A stretch of 64,000 bases of DNA from Tissierellales bacterium (GTDB lineage Bacteria; Bacillota; Clostridia; Tissierellales; Tissierellaceae): positions 62,001-126,000 of the forward strand of contig JASLBE010000017.1 of the NCBI GenBank assembly GCA_030146705.1, given 5' to 3'. The notes below the pieces were generated by a model. It was not told where the DNA came from and ran no database searches. It saw nothing but the letters and a program-made list of their open reading frames with translations. Every line of letters begins with the position of its first letter. The stretch's first letter is position 1. A program made the position numbers and the translations under genes. Shown here piece by piece: positions 49,953 through 58,255 of this stretch.

Positions 49953-51569
49953 CTACTCACCCCTAAGCCTTGCAAAAGCCTCTTCTCTTTTTTTCCTGGC
50001 CACATCTTCCAACTCATCCTCAGTATAATTATCTGTCCTTTGGCTAAACTCATTGAAATAATTTTTATCATTACTAGCCTTATAGCTATTAGGTCTTGAA
50101 TTGTTACTGTTAGACCTATATACCCGTTCTTTACTATCTATATTAGCCTTTAGCTCCTCCAAAGTTTTAATTCCCTCATTATAAATTTGTTCTAGTTTCC
50201 TATCTAATTTATTAATAGTTGGTCCAACCATATTTTTTGAAAATTCTTTACTAGCATATATAATAAAATCTTCAGAGTAATTATAATTATAAAGCCATTT
50301 TCTTAATATATCCTCTATGGAAGGAGTTATACTTCCCGAAAGACCTAGCTCTTTCTTTACCCCACTGTAGAGTTTATTTAGCTTGGCTTTTTCTCCAAAA
50401 GGTTTTTCCCCTGGGTCCTTTAGAACTTCTGTCCTACCTTCATACCAGCTAGTTAAAATTCTATCCAAGCCATCTATACTTGGGTTAGCCCATTTTGTAA
50501 CTATTTTACAAGCCTCATAGACTAAGTCCTTTGAATACTTATATTCATTAAACCACTTGTTGACAAGCTCCCCTATATGGGGGGTAACCTCTCCAGTAAC
50601 TCCTATACTCTTCATAATATCCCTACAAAGTTCCCCATCCACAAGGACCTTATCCCCAGTCTTTATCCTTTCAATTTCCCTTAGGTCATCCATAGTCCTA
50701 ACCTGGTCGTCATACCAATTTTTAAGGATACCGTCTACATAATTTAGGTTTGGGTTGGTTATTAGAGAGCCTTTTTTACAGGCTTCTAAAATTACTTCTT
50801 CTGAAAAACCATAATCATCAAACCAACTCTTCATAATTTCCTTCCTATGCTCTGTTAATTCTCCTCCTAGGCCAATATGCCTAAGGATCTTCCTGTAACT
50901 TCCATACCTTTTATTATTCAAGTCTACCTGGGCCTTAACTGCTTCTATGTTGGTTAATTTTTCACTATACCAGCCTCTTATTGTGCCCCTAACATAGTTC
51001 ATAGGTTGTTTTATTTCCTTATTTTCCACAGCATACCTAAAGGCAAACTCTATGACATCTGGATTCATATTATAGTCTGTCATCCAGGATAAAATTTCTC
51101 TTTTTTGCTCTGGAACTAGGGGCATCCTTATTAGGTGGTTAATGTTACTAAACATTTGATTGATCATTGGATTTTGGCTAATGGTAATTAAGTCATTATT
51201 AGAAATCTTAGACTCCTCTTCAATCTTGTTTAAAATTGTAAAATTATTCTTTATATAAAGTTGTTTTAAAGACTTAAACTCTATGCCATATTCATAGGCC
51301 TTAGAACCAAAGTGGATTTTTTCAACTATCCCCTTGTCCTCCCAAAAATCCCAAGCATCCATAACATCTTCAAGAGATATTTCCAAGTGCCTGGCTATTA
51401 CCTGGTTGGTTACTTCTATGGACTTATCCTTGTCCTTGGCATATTTAAAGCCTAGTAAATATACCTTAACTGAGGTCCCATTGCCCATAGGCATAAAATC
51501 ATTTATAAAAATATTTTCAATGGCAGTATCCCCCAGGTCCATATCTGTAGTTTCTAATGTAAATTTCAT
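49953..51569 (-). CDS. dnaD: DnaD-domain primosome protein with four C-terminal modules
   Basis: Protein of 538 aa. The N-terminal winged-helix region (about 1-110) is followed by four tandem DnaD/DnaB2-type modules (about 135-215, 225-300, 315-390, 405-485). Each carries a W-Y-(S/N)xxxxxxA core and ends near an NPxxxxxxxILxxWY-like pattern, as in WFDDYGFSEEVILEACKKG and WFNEYKYSKDLVYEACKI. Most DnaD proteins have one or two. It is expected to remodel DNA during helicase loading together with DnaI. Confidence 0.9.
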   Translation of the reverse strand: MKFTLETTDMDLGDTAIENIFINDFMPMGNGTSVKVYLLGFKYAKDKDKSIEVTNQVIARHLEISLEDVMDAWDFWEDKGIVEKIHFGSKAYEYGIEFKSLKQLYIKNNFTILNKIEEESKISNNDLITISQNPMINQMFSNINHLIRMPLVPEQKREILSWMTDYNMNPDVIEFAFRYAVENKEIKQPMNYVRGTIRGWYSEKLTNIEAVKAQVDLNNKRYGSYRKILRHIGLGGELTEHRKEIMKSWFDDYGFSEEVILEACKKGSLITNPNLNYVDGILKNWYDDQVRTMDDLREIERIKTGDKVLVDGELCRDIMKSIGVTGEVTPHIGELVNKWFNEYKYSKDLVYEACKIVTKWANPSIDGLDRILTSWYEGRTEVLKDPGEKPFGEKAKLNKLYSGVKKELGLSGSITPSIEDILRKWLYNYNYSEDFIIYASKEFSKNMVGPTINKLDRKLEQIYNEGIKTLEELKANIDSKERVYRSNSNNSRPNSYKASNDKNYFNEFSQRTDNYTEDELEDVARKKREEAFARLRGE

Positions 51570-51663
51570 CTAATCACCTCTTGGAATAATTAAGTCCCTA
51601 GTTCCTAGGGCTCCCTTTAGCCTAACTATTTTACCATAAATTAAACTGACTGGCAGCCTTATG

Positions 51664-51698
51664 TATAAAAATATTACTCCGAGTTTCCCCGAAGTAAT
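51664..51698 (-). terminator. Terminator after dnaB
   Basis: Stem ATTACTTCG/CGGAGTAAT is followed by ATTTTTAT on the minus strand. It overlaps the end of dnaB. Confidence 0.82.
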
Positions 51699-51699
51699 C

Positions 51700-53055
51700 T
51701 TAAGATATATCTTCTCTTATAAATTCCTTATTTAAGAACTTAGTATATTCGCCCTTCCAAACTAGCTCTACTGTACCAGTAGGACCATTCCTATGCTTGG
51801 CTATTATTACCTCTCCAATATTCCTAAGTTCTGAATCTTCGTGGTAGTATTCATCCCTATATAAAAACATTACCACATCGGCATCCTGCTCTATGGCACC
51901 AGACTCCCTAAGGTCGGAAAGGATAGGCCTATGGTCGGCCCTAAGTTCTGGAGCACGACTTAGCTGGGACAAGGCTATAACTGGACAATTTAATTCTTTG
52001 GCCAGAGCCTTAAGCCCCCTAGAAATTGCCGAAATTTCCTGCTGCCTACTCTCAGACCTTCCCTCCATTTCCATAAGTTGCAAGTAGTCTATTAAGATCA
52101 AGTCTATTCCATGTTCCAAGTGGAGCCTCCTAGACTTGGCCCTCATTTCAAGAAGGGATATACCAGCTGTATCATCTATAAAAATATTGGCGTTGGAAAG
52201 AGGCTCTATCCCATTAATAACTTTCAGCCACTCCTCTTCTTCCAACTGGCCAGATATTACCTTGCCTAAGTCTACATGGGAAACGGATGAAATCATCCTT
52301 TGTACCAACTGCTCCTTGGACATTTCCAGGGAGAAAACTGCCACATTGGCACCAGCATTTAGGGCTGCATTTACTGCCATATTAATTCCAAGGGCAGTCT
52401 TACCCATACTGGGCCTGGCTGCTAGAAGGACCAGGTCTGATTTTTGCAGGCCTGAGAGTTTATAGTCTATGTCTAAAAATCCTGTTGTAAGTCCTGTTAG
52501 GCTCCCCTTGTGGGCAGCCCTTTCCTCCATCTGGGCAAAACTGTCTAAAAGTACATCCTTAACCGGGGCAAAACCTTCCTTGTCCCTGCCCTGGGTAATA
52601 TTAAAAATAGATTCCTCTGCTGCCTCTATTATTACATCAACTTTTTCTGAAGCCTCATAGGCCCTACCTGTAACCTCATCACAAGACTTTATAAGCCTTC
52701 TTAAGATTGATTTTTCCTCCACAATTTCACAATAATACTTAGTATTAACAGTGGTTGCAACTATATTGGATAGGTCGGCTAAATAGGTCATTCCACCTAC
52801 TTTTTCCAGGCTCCCCCTATTTTTTAATTCTTCAGAAAGAGTTATTAGGTCAACTGGTTCACTTCTATTATATAGAGCCAATATAGTTTCATATATTTCT
52901 TGGTTGGCTAGCTTGTAAAAATCCCTAGGCTTTATAATCTCGGCAGCAGTATTTATAGAATCCCTATCTAGTATCATGGCACCTAGGACAGACTGCTCTG
53001 CTTCTAAGCTATGTGGAGGGACTTTTCCACTTATTTGCTCATCTATTTGAACCAC
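51700..53055 (-). CDS. dnaB: Replicative DNA helicase DnaB
   Basis: Hexameric helicase of 451 aa (B. subtilis DnaC). The N-terminal domain begins with VPPHSLEAEQSVLGAMILD. The RecA-like domain has Walker A ARPSMGKTALG and LILIDYLQLM. It is preceded by rplI and gdpP, an arrangement conserved in Firmicutes. The start is GTG. Confidence 0.96.
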   Translation of the reverse strand: MVQIDEQISGKVPPHSLEAEQSVLGAMILDRDSINTAAEIIKPRDFYKLANQEIYETILALYNRSEPVDLITLSEELKNRGSLEKVGGMTYLADLSNIVATTVNTKYYCEIVEEKSILRRLIKSCDEVTGRAYEASEKVDVIIEAAEESIFNITQGRDKEGFAPVKDVLLDSFAQMEERAAHKGSLTGLTTGFLDIDYKLSGLQKSDLVLLAARPSMGKTALGINMAVNAALNAGANVAVFSLEMSKEQLVQRMISSVSHVDLGKVISGQLEEEEWLKVINGIEPLSNANIFIDDTAGISLLEMRAKSRRLHLEHGIDLILIDYLQLMEMEGRSESRQQEISAISRGLKALAKELNCPVIALSQLSRAPELRADHRPILSDLRESGAIEQDADVVMFLYRDEYYHEDSELRNIGEVIIAKHRNGPTGTVELVWKGEYTKFLNKEFIREDIS

Positions 53056-53070
53056 CCTTCCCTTTCTAAC

Positions 53071-53517
53071 TTATTTTCCCTTTACATTTACCTTTAAATT
53101 AGCAGTTATTTCAGGATAAACCCTAACCCTAACTACAGTAACTCCTAGGTCTTTTATATTATCTCCTAGTTCTATCTTTCTTTTATCTATATCTATGTCA
53201 TACTGGTCTTTTAATCCATTAGCTATATCTTGAGTAGTAACAGAACCAAATAGTTTTCCACCATCTCCAGCCTTGCCCATTAGGGTAACTGTTGCAGACT
53301 CAAGCTTCTTTTTAACCTCTTCAGCCTCTGCTACTTCCTTGGCCTTTTGCTTCTTTAGCTCCTTTTGTTCTTCTTCCCAAATTTTCTTATTAGCTGGTGT
53401 AGCCTCCACAGCTAGGCCCCTTGGAAGTAAAAAATTTCTAGCATAACCTGTTTTAGCATTTACTAAGTCTCCTGCCTTACCTAAATCCTTAACATCTTTT
53501 TTTAATATTATTTTCAT
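53071..53517 (-). CDS. rplI: 50S ribosomal protein L9
   Basis: Ribosomal protein of 148 aa. The N-terminal signature is MKIILKKDVKDLGKAGDLVNAKTGYARNFLLPRGLA, followed by the long connecting helix and a C-terminal globular domain. Its ATG overlaps the gdpP stop. Confidence 0.97.
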   Translation of the reverse strand: MKIILKKDVKDLGKAGDLVNAKTGYARNFLLPRGLAVEATPANKKIWEEEQKELKKQKAKEVAEAEEVKKKLESATVTLMGKAGDGGKLFGSVTTQDIANGLKDQYDIDIDKRKIELGDNIKDLGVTVVRVRVYPEITANLKVNVKGK

Positions 53518-55544
53518 TCCTCTTCACTCTCCTGTAAATAATCTTCTATTGCTCCTATAAGCATTTTTTCTGCCTCTTCCATATCCTCTTCCACTTGAGC
53601 CCCAGCACTTGTTAAGTGGCCACCACCACCTAGGCTCTCAAGGATTAATTGGACTGAAATATTTCCCAAAGACCTACCACTAATGTGGATCCTGTCCTCT
53701 ACCTGGGCCAGGACAAAAGAAGCCTCTATCCCTATGGCTGTTAAAAGTTCATCAGCTGATTGGGCTGCTAGAAGTATAGAATTTTCTAATTCCTTCTCTA
53801 TTCGTCCTATGGCAATTATACCATCTATAACCTTGGCTGTTTGAATTACCTCTGCCTTTAAAATAAAGTTTTCCATATCATCCCTGAAAAACTGCCTTAC
53901 TACTGTACTGTCTGCCCCTGCCCTCTTTAGGGTAGAAGCTGCTTCAAAGGTCCTTACACCTGTTTGGAAACTAAAGTTCTTAGTATCAACAGTAATCCCC
54001 GCAAGTAGGGCCTCAGCCTCAAACTTAGTAATATTAATCTTGTCTCCCATATAGGATAGGACCTCTGTTACTAGTTCACAAGTAGATGAAGCATAGGGCT
54101 CTAGGTAAACAAGCACAGGATTTTCAATAAATTCTGCACCCCTCCTGTGGTGGTCTATTAATACTACCTTTTGGATTTTTTCCAGTAAAATTGGTGCCTC
54201 TGTAAAGCTTGGCTTATGGTTATCTACAACAACCATAAGGGAATTATTACCAACTAGGTCTAGGGCCTCTTCAGTAGTTAATATTTTTTCTAGTAGGCCT
54301 GGTTCCTCCTGCTTCATAGTTTCATATATAACCTTTATTGAAGGATTTATATCATTTAAAATAAGGTAACCATCCTTGCCCCTTTCCCTAACGGCTGATA
54401 AAATTCCTATTCCAGCCCCAAAAGAGTCCATATCTGGGTTCTTATGCCCCATTACAAAAACCTTGTCTGATTGGTCTATAAGCTGCCTTAAAGCATAGCC
54501 TATAACCCTTGACTTTACCTTGTTCCTCTTTTCAACAGCCTGGCTTTTTCCACCGTAGAACTCTAGCTTGTTGCCATATTGGACAACAGCCTGGTCCCCT
54601 CCACGACCTAGGGCCACATCTATGGCTGCCCTGGCCTCCTTATAAGATTCAGCCAAATTGTCCCCCTTAAGAGAAACCCCCATACTTAGGGTAATAGGTA
54701 TAGTATTTCCTATATCCAGGGTCCTAAACTCATCTAGGATATCAAAGTTTTTTGCCTCTAATTCTTCAAAAACCAACTTATTGTAAACAACTAGGTACTT
54801 GTCCCTTTCATACTTTCTAACAATAGCCTTTTTTTCAGTGAAATACCTAGTTATCCTCCTATCAATTTCTGCCATTACTAGAGGTTCCCTAACATCTGGT
54901 GTGGAGTTTTTAACATCTGAATAATTGTCCACATAGACAAAAGATACAACTAGTTTTTCATCCCTGTATTTTTTAAGAATACTCTTATATTCTGTATCAT
55001 CTACAAAATATAGCATTAATATACCATCATTTATACTCTTTGTCTTTTTAACATCTACAAGATTTGGATATATTTTATAATTTTTATCCTGGTAGTCTAC
55101 ACAAATAGGTTTATTATCTTCTATGAAATTTCCCTTACCACTAAGTCCAGGTATTATATCCCCAATATGTTCATCTAGGATATCCTCATTGGAAACCATA
55201 TTGGAAAAGGGGGTATTATACCAGGTAATAACATTTTTTTCATTTATCATAACTAGGGGGAAGGGCATATTAAAAATTGCGTGCTTGGTTGAGCTTTCAA
55301 ACTCATCTGACAAACCCTCCACATACTTTACAAACTCTTCCCTCCTGTTTTTAGCAAGCTGAAGTCCATAATATACTGAATAAAATAATACTAGTGTTGA
55401 GATAAATCCAATTATGGGCTTATAATACCAAAGTAATAGGGTTAAAACTGCGATCACCCCAATTTGGAATTTTATGTCCTGGTTTTTAACAATCTTCTTT
55501 TTTTTCTTGTTATTTATATTTATCTCCTGGTTATTATCGTCCAT
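53514..55544 (-). CDS. gdpP: Cyclic-di-AMP phosphodiesterase GdpP
   Basis: Membrane protein of 676 aa. Two N-terminal helices (about 27-62) are followed by a PAS-like domain (about 75-170), a degenerate GGDEF domain (about 185-315) and the DHH-DHHA1 catalytic unit (about 345-660) with GHKNPDMDSFG, LIDHHRRG and GGGGHLTSAGA. It hydrolyses c-di-AMP to pApA. Two candidate c-di-AMP receptors are encoded at 10.7-11.3 kb. Confidence 0.95.
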   Translation of the reverse strand: MDDNNQEININNKKKKKIVKNQDIKFQIGVIAVLTLLLWYYKPIIGFISTLVLFYSVYYGLQLAKNRREEFVKYVEGLSDEFESSTKHAIFNMPFPLVMINEKNVITWYNTPFSNMVSNEDILDEHIGDIIPGLSGKGNFIEDNKPICVDYQDKNYKIYPNLVDVKKTKSINDGILMLYFVDDTEYKSILKKYRDEKLVVSFVYVDNYSDVKNSTPDVREPLVMAEIDRRITRYFTEKKAIVRKYERDKYLVVYNKLVFEELEAKNFDILDEFRTLDIGNTIPITLSMGVSLKGDNLAESYKEARAAIDVALGRGGDQAVVQYGNKLEFYGGKSQAVEKRNKVKSRVIGYALRQLIDQSDKVFVMGHKNPDMDSFGAGIGILSAVRERGKDGYLILNDINPSIKVIYETMKQEEPGLLEKILTTEEALDLVGNNSLMVVVDNHKPSFTEAPILLEKIQKVVLIDHHRRGAEFIENPVLVYLEPYASSTCELVTEVLSYMGDKINITKFEAEALLAGITVDTKNFSFQTGVRTFEAASTLKRAGADSTVVRQFFRDDMENFILKAEVIQTAKVIDGIIAIGRIEKELENSILLAAQSADELLTAIGIEASFVLAQVEDRIHISGRSLGNISVQLILESLGGGGHLTSAGAQVEEDMEEAEKMLIGAIEDYLQESEEE

Positions 55545-55556
55545 ACACTCCTCCTA

Positions 55557-56504
55557 TTAGTCTTTTCTTCTAATCTTCCTTAGGTCAAAGACTGAGTCCA
55601 CAAAGCCAAAAATTATCAATATACTACCTACTGGCACAAGGACAGTATTTAAGACTATTATTAGGACCCTGAAAAATTTTCTAACCCCTAATTTTTTTAA
55701 AAAATAGTCTATTATAGAAAGCCCTTGTACTAAAAATAAAAATCCTATCAGGAAGCTTAAATTCTCCCTAAGGGCTGCTGCATAGGGTATGTTTAACTTG
55801 TTTATTATAAAATAAGCTAAAAACATTACTAGGGTTCCCATTATAAAGTTGCTTGGTAGGGCAAACATAGAAAAATCTGGAACTAGCATATTTTCATCCT
55901 CTGTTTTTTTTATTAAAAATGCAGCTATCTTATAATTTAAGTAAGATATTACTAGGGAAACCCCCATCATTATCATAGGCATTACTGTAACTATGTAATT
56001 GTAGGTCCCTCTTATTATTTGACTTGCAGTGTTTATTTCACTTTTAGACATTTTCATTTCTTTAAAGTTTCCTATTTGGGCTCCTAGCATAGCCTCAAAG
56101 TTTACATCCATTTGCTCTATTAGCCTAAAGCCATTTACTATTTCTTCAAACCTTATAGTCCCAAAAAGTGAAACCACAAAAACTAAAGTGGCAGCCCCAA
56201 TTATCTTACTACTACTATAGTTTTTCTTTAACATATATTGGATAACCAAACTAACTGGTAGGAAAAGAAAAATTATAGTTGCAGCAACATATATATTGGT
56301 CATTAAGTTTATTATCGTAAACAAAATTGCCATTGCAAGAATGCTGGTCCTCATATTGTTCCTGTATCCCAGTAAAATATAGGGTATTGGCAAAAGTGCC
56401 AAAAGTAATACAGAAGTCCTAACCACTAAGAATACATACAACAAGCTAAATATTAAGCTTAGAGATATGTCCTTAATTTGCTCTTTTACATTTTTATCTA
56501 TCAA
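55557..56504 (-). CDS. yybS: YybS-family (DUF2232) membrane protein
   Basis: Protein of about 315 aa with some eight transmembrane helices. Position upstream of gdpP-rplI-dnaB matches B. subtilis yybS. Function is not established. GAGG precedes the TTG at 56504 by 8 bases; an in-frame GTG at 56513 overlaps the site. Confidence 0.83.
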   Translation of the reverse strand: MIDKNVKEQIKDISLSLIFSLLYVFLVVRTSVLLLALLPIPYILLGYRNNMRTSILAMAILFTIINLMTNIYVAATIIFLFLPVSLVIQYMLKKNYSSSKIIGAATLVFVVSLFGTIRFEEIVNGFRLIEQMDVNFEAMLGAQIGNFKEMKMSKSEINTASQIIRGTYNYIVTVMPMIMMGVSLVISYLNYKIAAFLIKKTEDENMLVPDFSMFALPSNFIMGTLVMFLAYFIINKLNIPYAAALRENLSFLIGFLFLVQGLSIIDYFLKKLGVRKFFRVLIIVLNTVLVPVGSILIIFGFVDSVFDLRKIRRKD

Positions 56505-56541
56505 ATTTGCCACCTCTATTATTAAAATTCTAGTCTATAGA

Positions 56542-56571
56542 ATTATAACATACTTATGTATTTAATTACAA
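56542..56571 (-). promoter_or_regulatory. Promoter for yybS-gdpP-rplI-dnaB
   Basis: TTGTAA (56566-56571), 18 bases, TATAAT (56542-56547), with an extended TG. The -35 box overlaps the tail of the rpsR terminator. Confidence 0.6.
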
Positions 56572-56596
56572 AAAAAGAGAGGCTATCCTCTCTTTT
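56570..56596 (-). terminator. Terminator after rpsR
   Basis: Stem AAGAGAGG/CCTCTCTT is followed by Ts on the minus strand. Confidence 0.9.
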
Positions 56597-56605
56597 ATCT
56601 ATATA

Positions 56606-56830
56606 CTATTCAGCGCTATATGGTAATAACGCAACTTGTCTAGCTCTTTTTATAGCTATAGTTAATGCTCTTTGGTGTTTTGCACAGTTTCCTGAAACTC
56701 TTCTTGGAAGAATTTTACCCCTATCATTAACATAGCCTTGTAATCTATCTATATCTTTATAGTCGATTTCTAAAGATTTGTCTGCACAGAAAGCACAAAC
56801 TTTTCTTCTTGGTCTAAATCTTCTACCCAT
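56606..56830 (-). CDS. rpsR: 30S ribosomal protein S18
   Basis: Ribosomal protein of 74 aa. Core is YVNDRGKILPRRVSGNCAKHQRALTIAIKRARQVALLPY. The zinc-type C+ form is suggested by CAFC near the N-terminus. Third gene in rpsF-ssb-rpsR. Confidence 0.97.
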   Translation of the reverse strand: MGRRFRPRRKVCAFCADKSLEIDYKDIDRLQGYVNDRGKILPRRVSGNCAKHQRALTIAIKRARQVALLPYSAE

Positions 56831-56845
56831 CTTTTTTCCCTCCTT

Positions 56846-57319
56846 CTAGAATGGAATATCATCATTATCTGTAGGATGGAATCCCTCGATACCACCAAAA
56901 TCGTTGTTCATTGGTTGATTTTGCTGTGGACCTTGTTGTTGAGTCATTGCGCCAGGTTGTTTCATACCACTATTGTTGTCTGGCCATTCTAAAAATTCAA
57001 CATTATTAGCTACAACATCTGTTGTATAGACTCTATTTCCTTGGTTGTCTGTATAAGAACCAGTTTGGATTCTACCATTAACGGCAGTCAATAAACCTTG
57101 CTTTAAATAATTAGCACAGCTTTCTGCTTGGTTGCCCCAAACAGTAATCCTTATAAAATCTGCTGTTGGTTGATTTTTTGCTTCCATTTCCTGTTTCTTT
57201 TCCCTAGACAGTCCCCTATCAACAGCTAATGTGAAATTTGCTACTGCCCTTCCAGTTGATGGTATATATCTTAGCTCAGGATCTCTTACTAATCTTCCTA
57301 TTAGTACAACATTATTCAT
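56846..57319 (-). CDS. ssb: Single-stranded DNA-binding protein
   Basis: OB-fold protein of 157 aa, with NNVVLIGRLVRDPELRYIPSTGRAVANFTLAV. A Gln/Gly-rich linker follows and the acidic tip ends DDIPF. AGGAG fits ATG 57319; a GTG three codons upstream overlaps this site. Confidence 0.96.
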   Translation of the reverse strand: MNNVVLIGRLVRDPELRYIPSTGRAVANFTLAVDRGLSREKKQEMEAKNQPTADFIRITVWGNQAESCANYLKQGLLTAVNGRIQTGSYTDNQGNRVYTTDVVANNVEFLEWPDNNSGMKQPGAMTQQQGPQQNQPMNNDFGGIEGFHPTDNDDIPF

Positions 57320-57336
57320 AAATTCCACTCCTTAGA

Positions 57337-57621
57337 TTATTCTTCATCTCTAACGATCATATGTCTCATAACGCTGTCAGAAATTTTTATAATTCTATCT
57401 AATTCATCTTTAACTTCTGGAATTGTTGTGAAGTTTATTAAAACATAGTAACCTTCACCTATATCGTTGATTTCGTAAGCTAATTTTCTTAAGCCCCATT
57501 CTTCAACATTATCAATTTCTCCATCTGCTTCGATAATTCCTTTAATTCTGTCAAGCATAGCGTCTCTTTGTGCTTCTTCTAGATTTGGTAAAAAGATAAA
57601 CATACCTTCATATTTTCTCAT
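57337..57621 (-). CDS. rpsF: 30S ribosomal protein S6
   Basis: Ribosomal protein of 94 aa with MRKYEGMFIFLP and the GLRKLAYEINDIGEGYYVLINFT core. It pairs with S18 in the ribosome. The operon is preceded by a structured leader. Confidence 0.97.
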   Translation of the reverse strand: MRKYEGMFIFLPNLEEAQRDAMLDRIKGIIEADGEIDNVEEWGLRKLAYEINDIGEGYYVLINFTTIPEVKDELDRIIKISDSVMRHMIVRDEE

Positions 57622-57641
57622 TTAAGTCACCTCCCTATGGA

Positions 57642-57681
57642 CTAGTCGGCTCTATTTTTTTAATAGAGCAAGGATTACTAC
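57642..57681 (-). promoter_or_regulatory. Structured leader of rpsF, possible S6:S18 binding motif
   Basis: On the minus strand the short leader contains the stem CTCTATT/AATAGAG with an A-rich loop, then CCG and ACTA. ACTA can pair with TAGT upstream, leaving CCG unpaired. A CCG bulge above a hairpin resembles the known S6:S18 autoregulatory leader. A larger repeat TAGTCGG/CCGACTA straddles the predicted transcription start. Confidence 0.5.
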
Positions 57682-57687
57682 CGACTA

Positions 57688-57716
57688 ATTATAGCACCTA
57701 GGGAAAATAAAATCAA
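57688..57716 (-). promoter_or_regulatory. Promoter for rpsF-ssb-rpsR
   Basis: TTGATT (57711-57716) and TATAAT (57688-57693) are 17 bases apart on the minus strand. Confidence 0.82.
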
Positions 57717-57746
57717 CTCTTATCCTAGCTTTTATTTTTAATTTAG

Positions 57747-57775
57747 TTTACTTTTGAACTATATTTTGCTATTAT
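57747..57775 (+). promoter_or_regulatory. Promoter for the MarR-MATE pair
   Basis: TTTACT (57747-57752), 17 bases, TATTAT (57770-57775), directly before AGAGGTGG and the ATG. Confidence 0.5.
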
Positions 57776-57794
57776 TTTTATTAGAGGTGGGTTT

Positions 57795-58241
57795 ATGGAT
57801 TTTAATTATGAAAAAAATTTCCTATATATATATGGACAAATTTTAAATGCTTATAAAAAATATTCTAGTGAAAACTTAGGCAACTTTGACCTATCCCCTA
57901 TTGAGGTTGAGATCTTAAAGTTCTTAATCAATAATGGGGATTCTTACAGGAGTTCTAAGGACATTGTTAGGTTTAAAGGAGTCTCCAAGGGCTTGGTTTC
58001 TAAAGGGGTTAAGTCCTTGGTTGCAAGTGGCTACATAAAAACCAAGGTCAATAAAGAGGATAAAAGGAGCCTGGACTTATATATAACTGAAAAGGCTGGC
58101 CCTCTTGTTGGGGCTCTTGCTGAAATAAATAAGGATTTTAAATCTTCCTTATTTAAAGATATTTCTCCTGGGGAATTAGAAGTATTTTACAGTATAAATA
58201 AAAAGTTCATAAAAAACTTAAGGGACCTAGAATCTATTTAA
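57795..58241 (+). CDS. MarR-family transcriptional regulator
   Basis: Winged-helix regulator of 148 aa with the recognition segment SSKDIVRFKGVSKGLVSKGVKSLVASGYIKTKVNKEDKRS. It lies 14 bases before a MATE exporter, so the two form an operon and the regulator probably controls the pump in response to a ligand. Confidence 0.9.
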   Translation: MDFNYEKNFLYIYGQILNAYKKYSSENLGNFDLSPIEVEILKFLINNGDSYRSSKDIVRFKGVSKGLVSKGVKSLVASGYIKTKVNKEDKRSLDLYITEKAGPLVGALAEINKDFKSSLFKDISPGELEVFYSINKKFIKNLRDLESI

Positions 58242-58255
58242 AGGAGGTAATTTTA

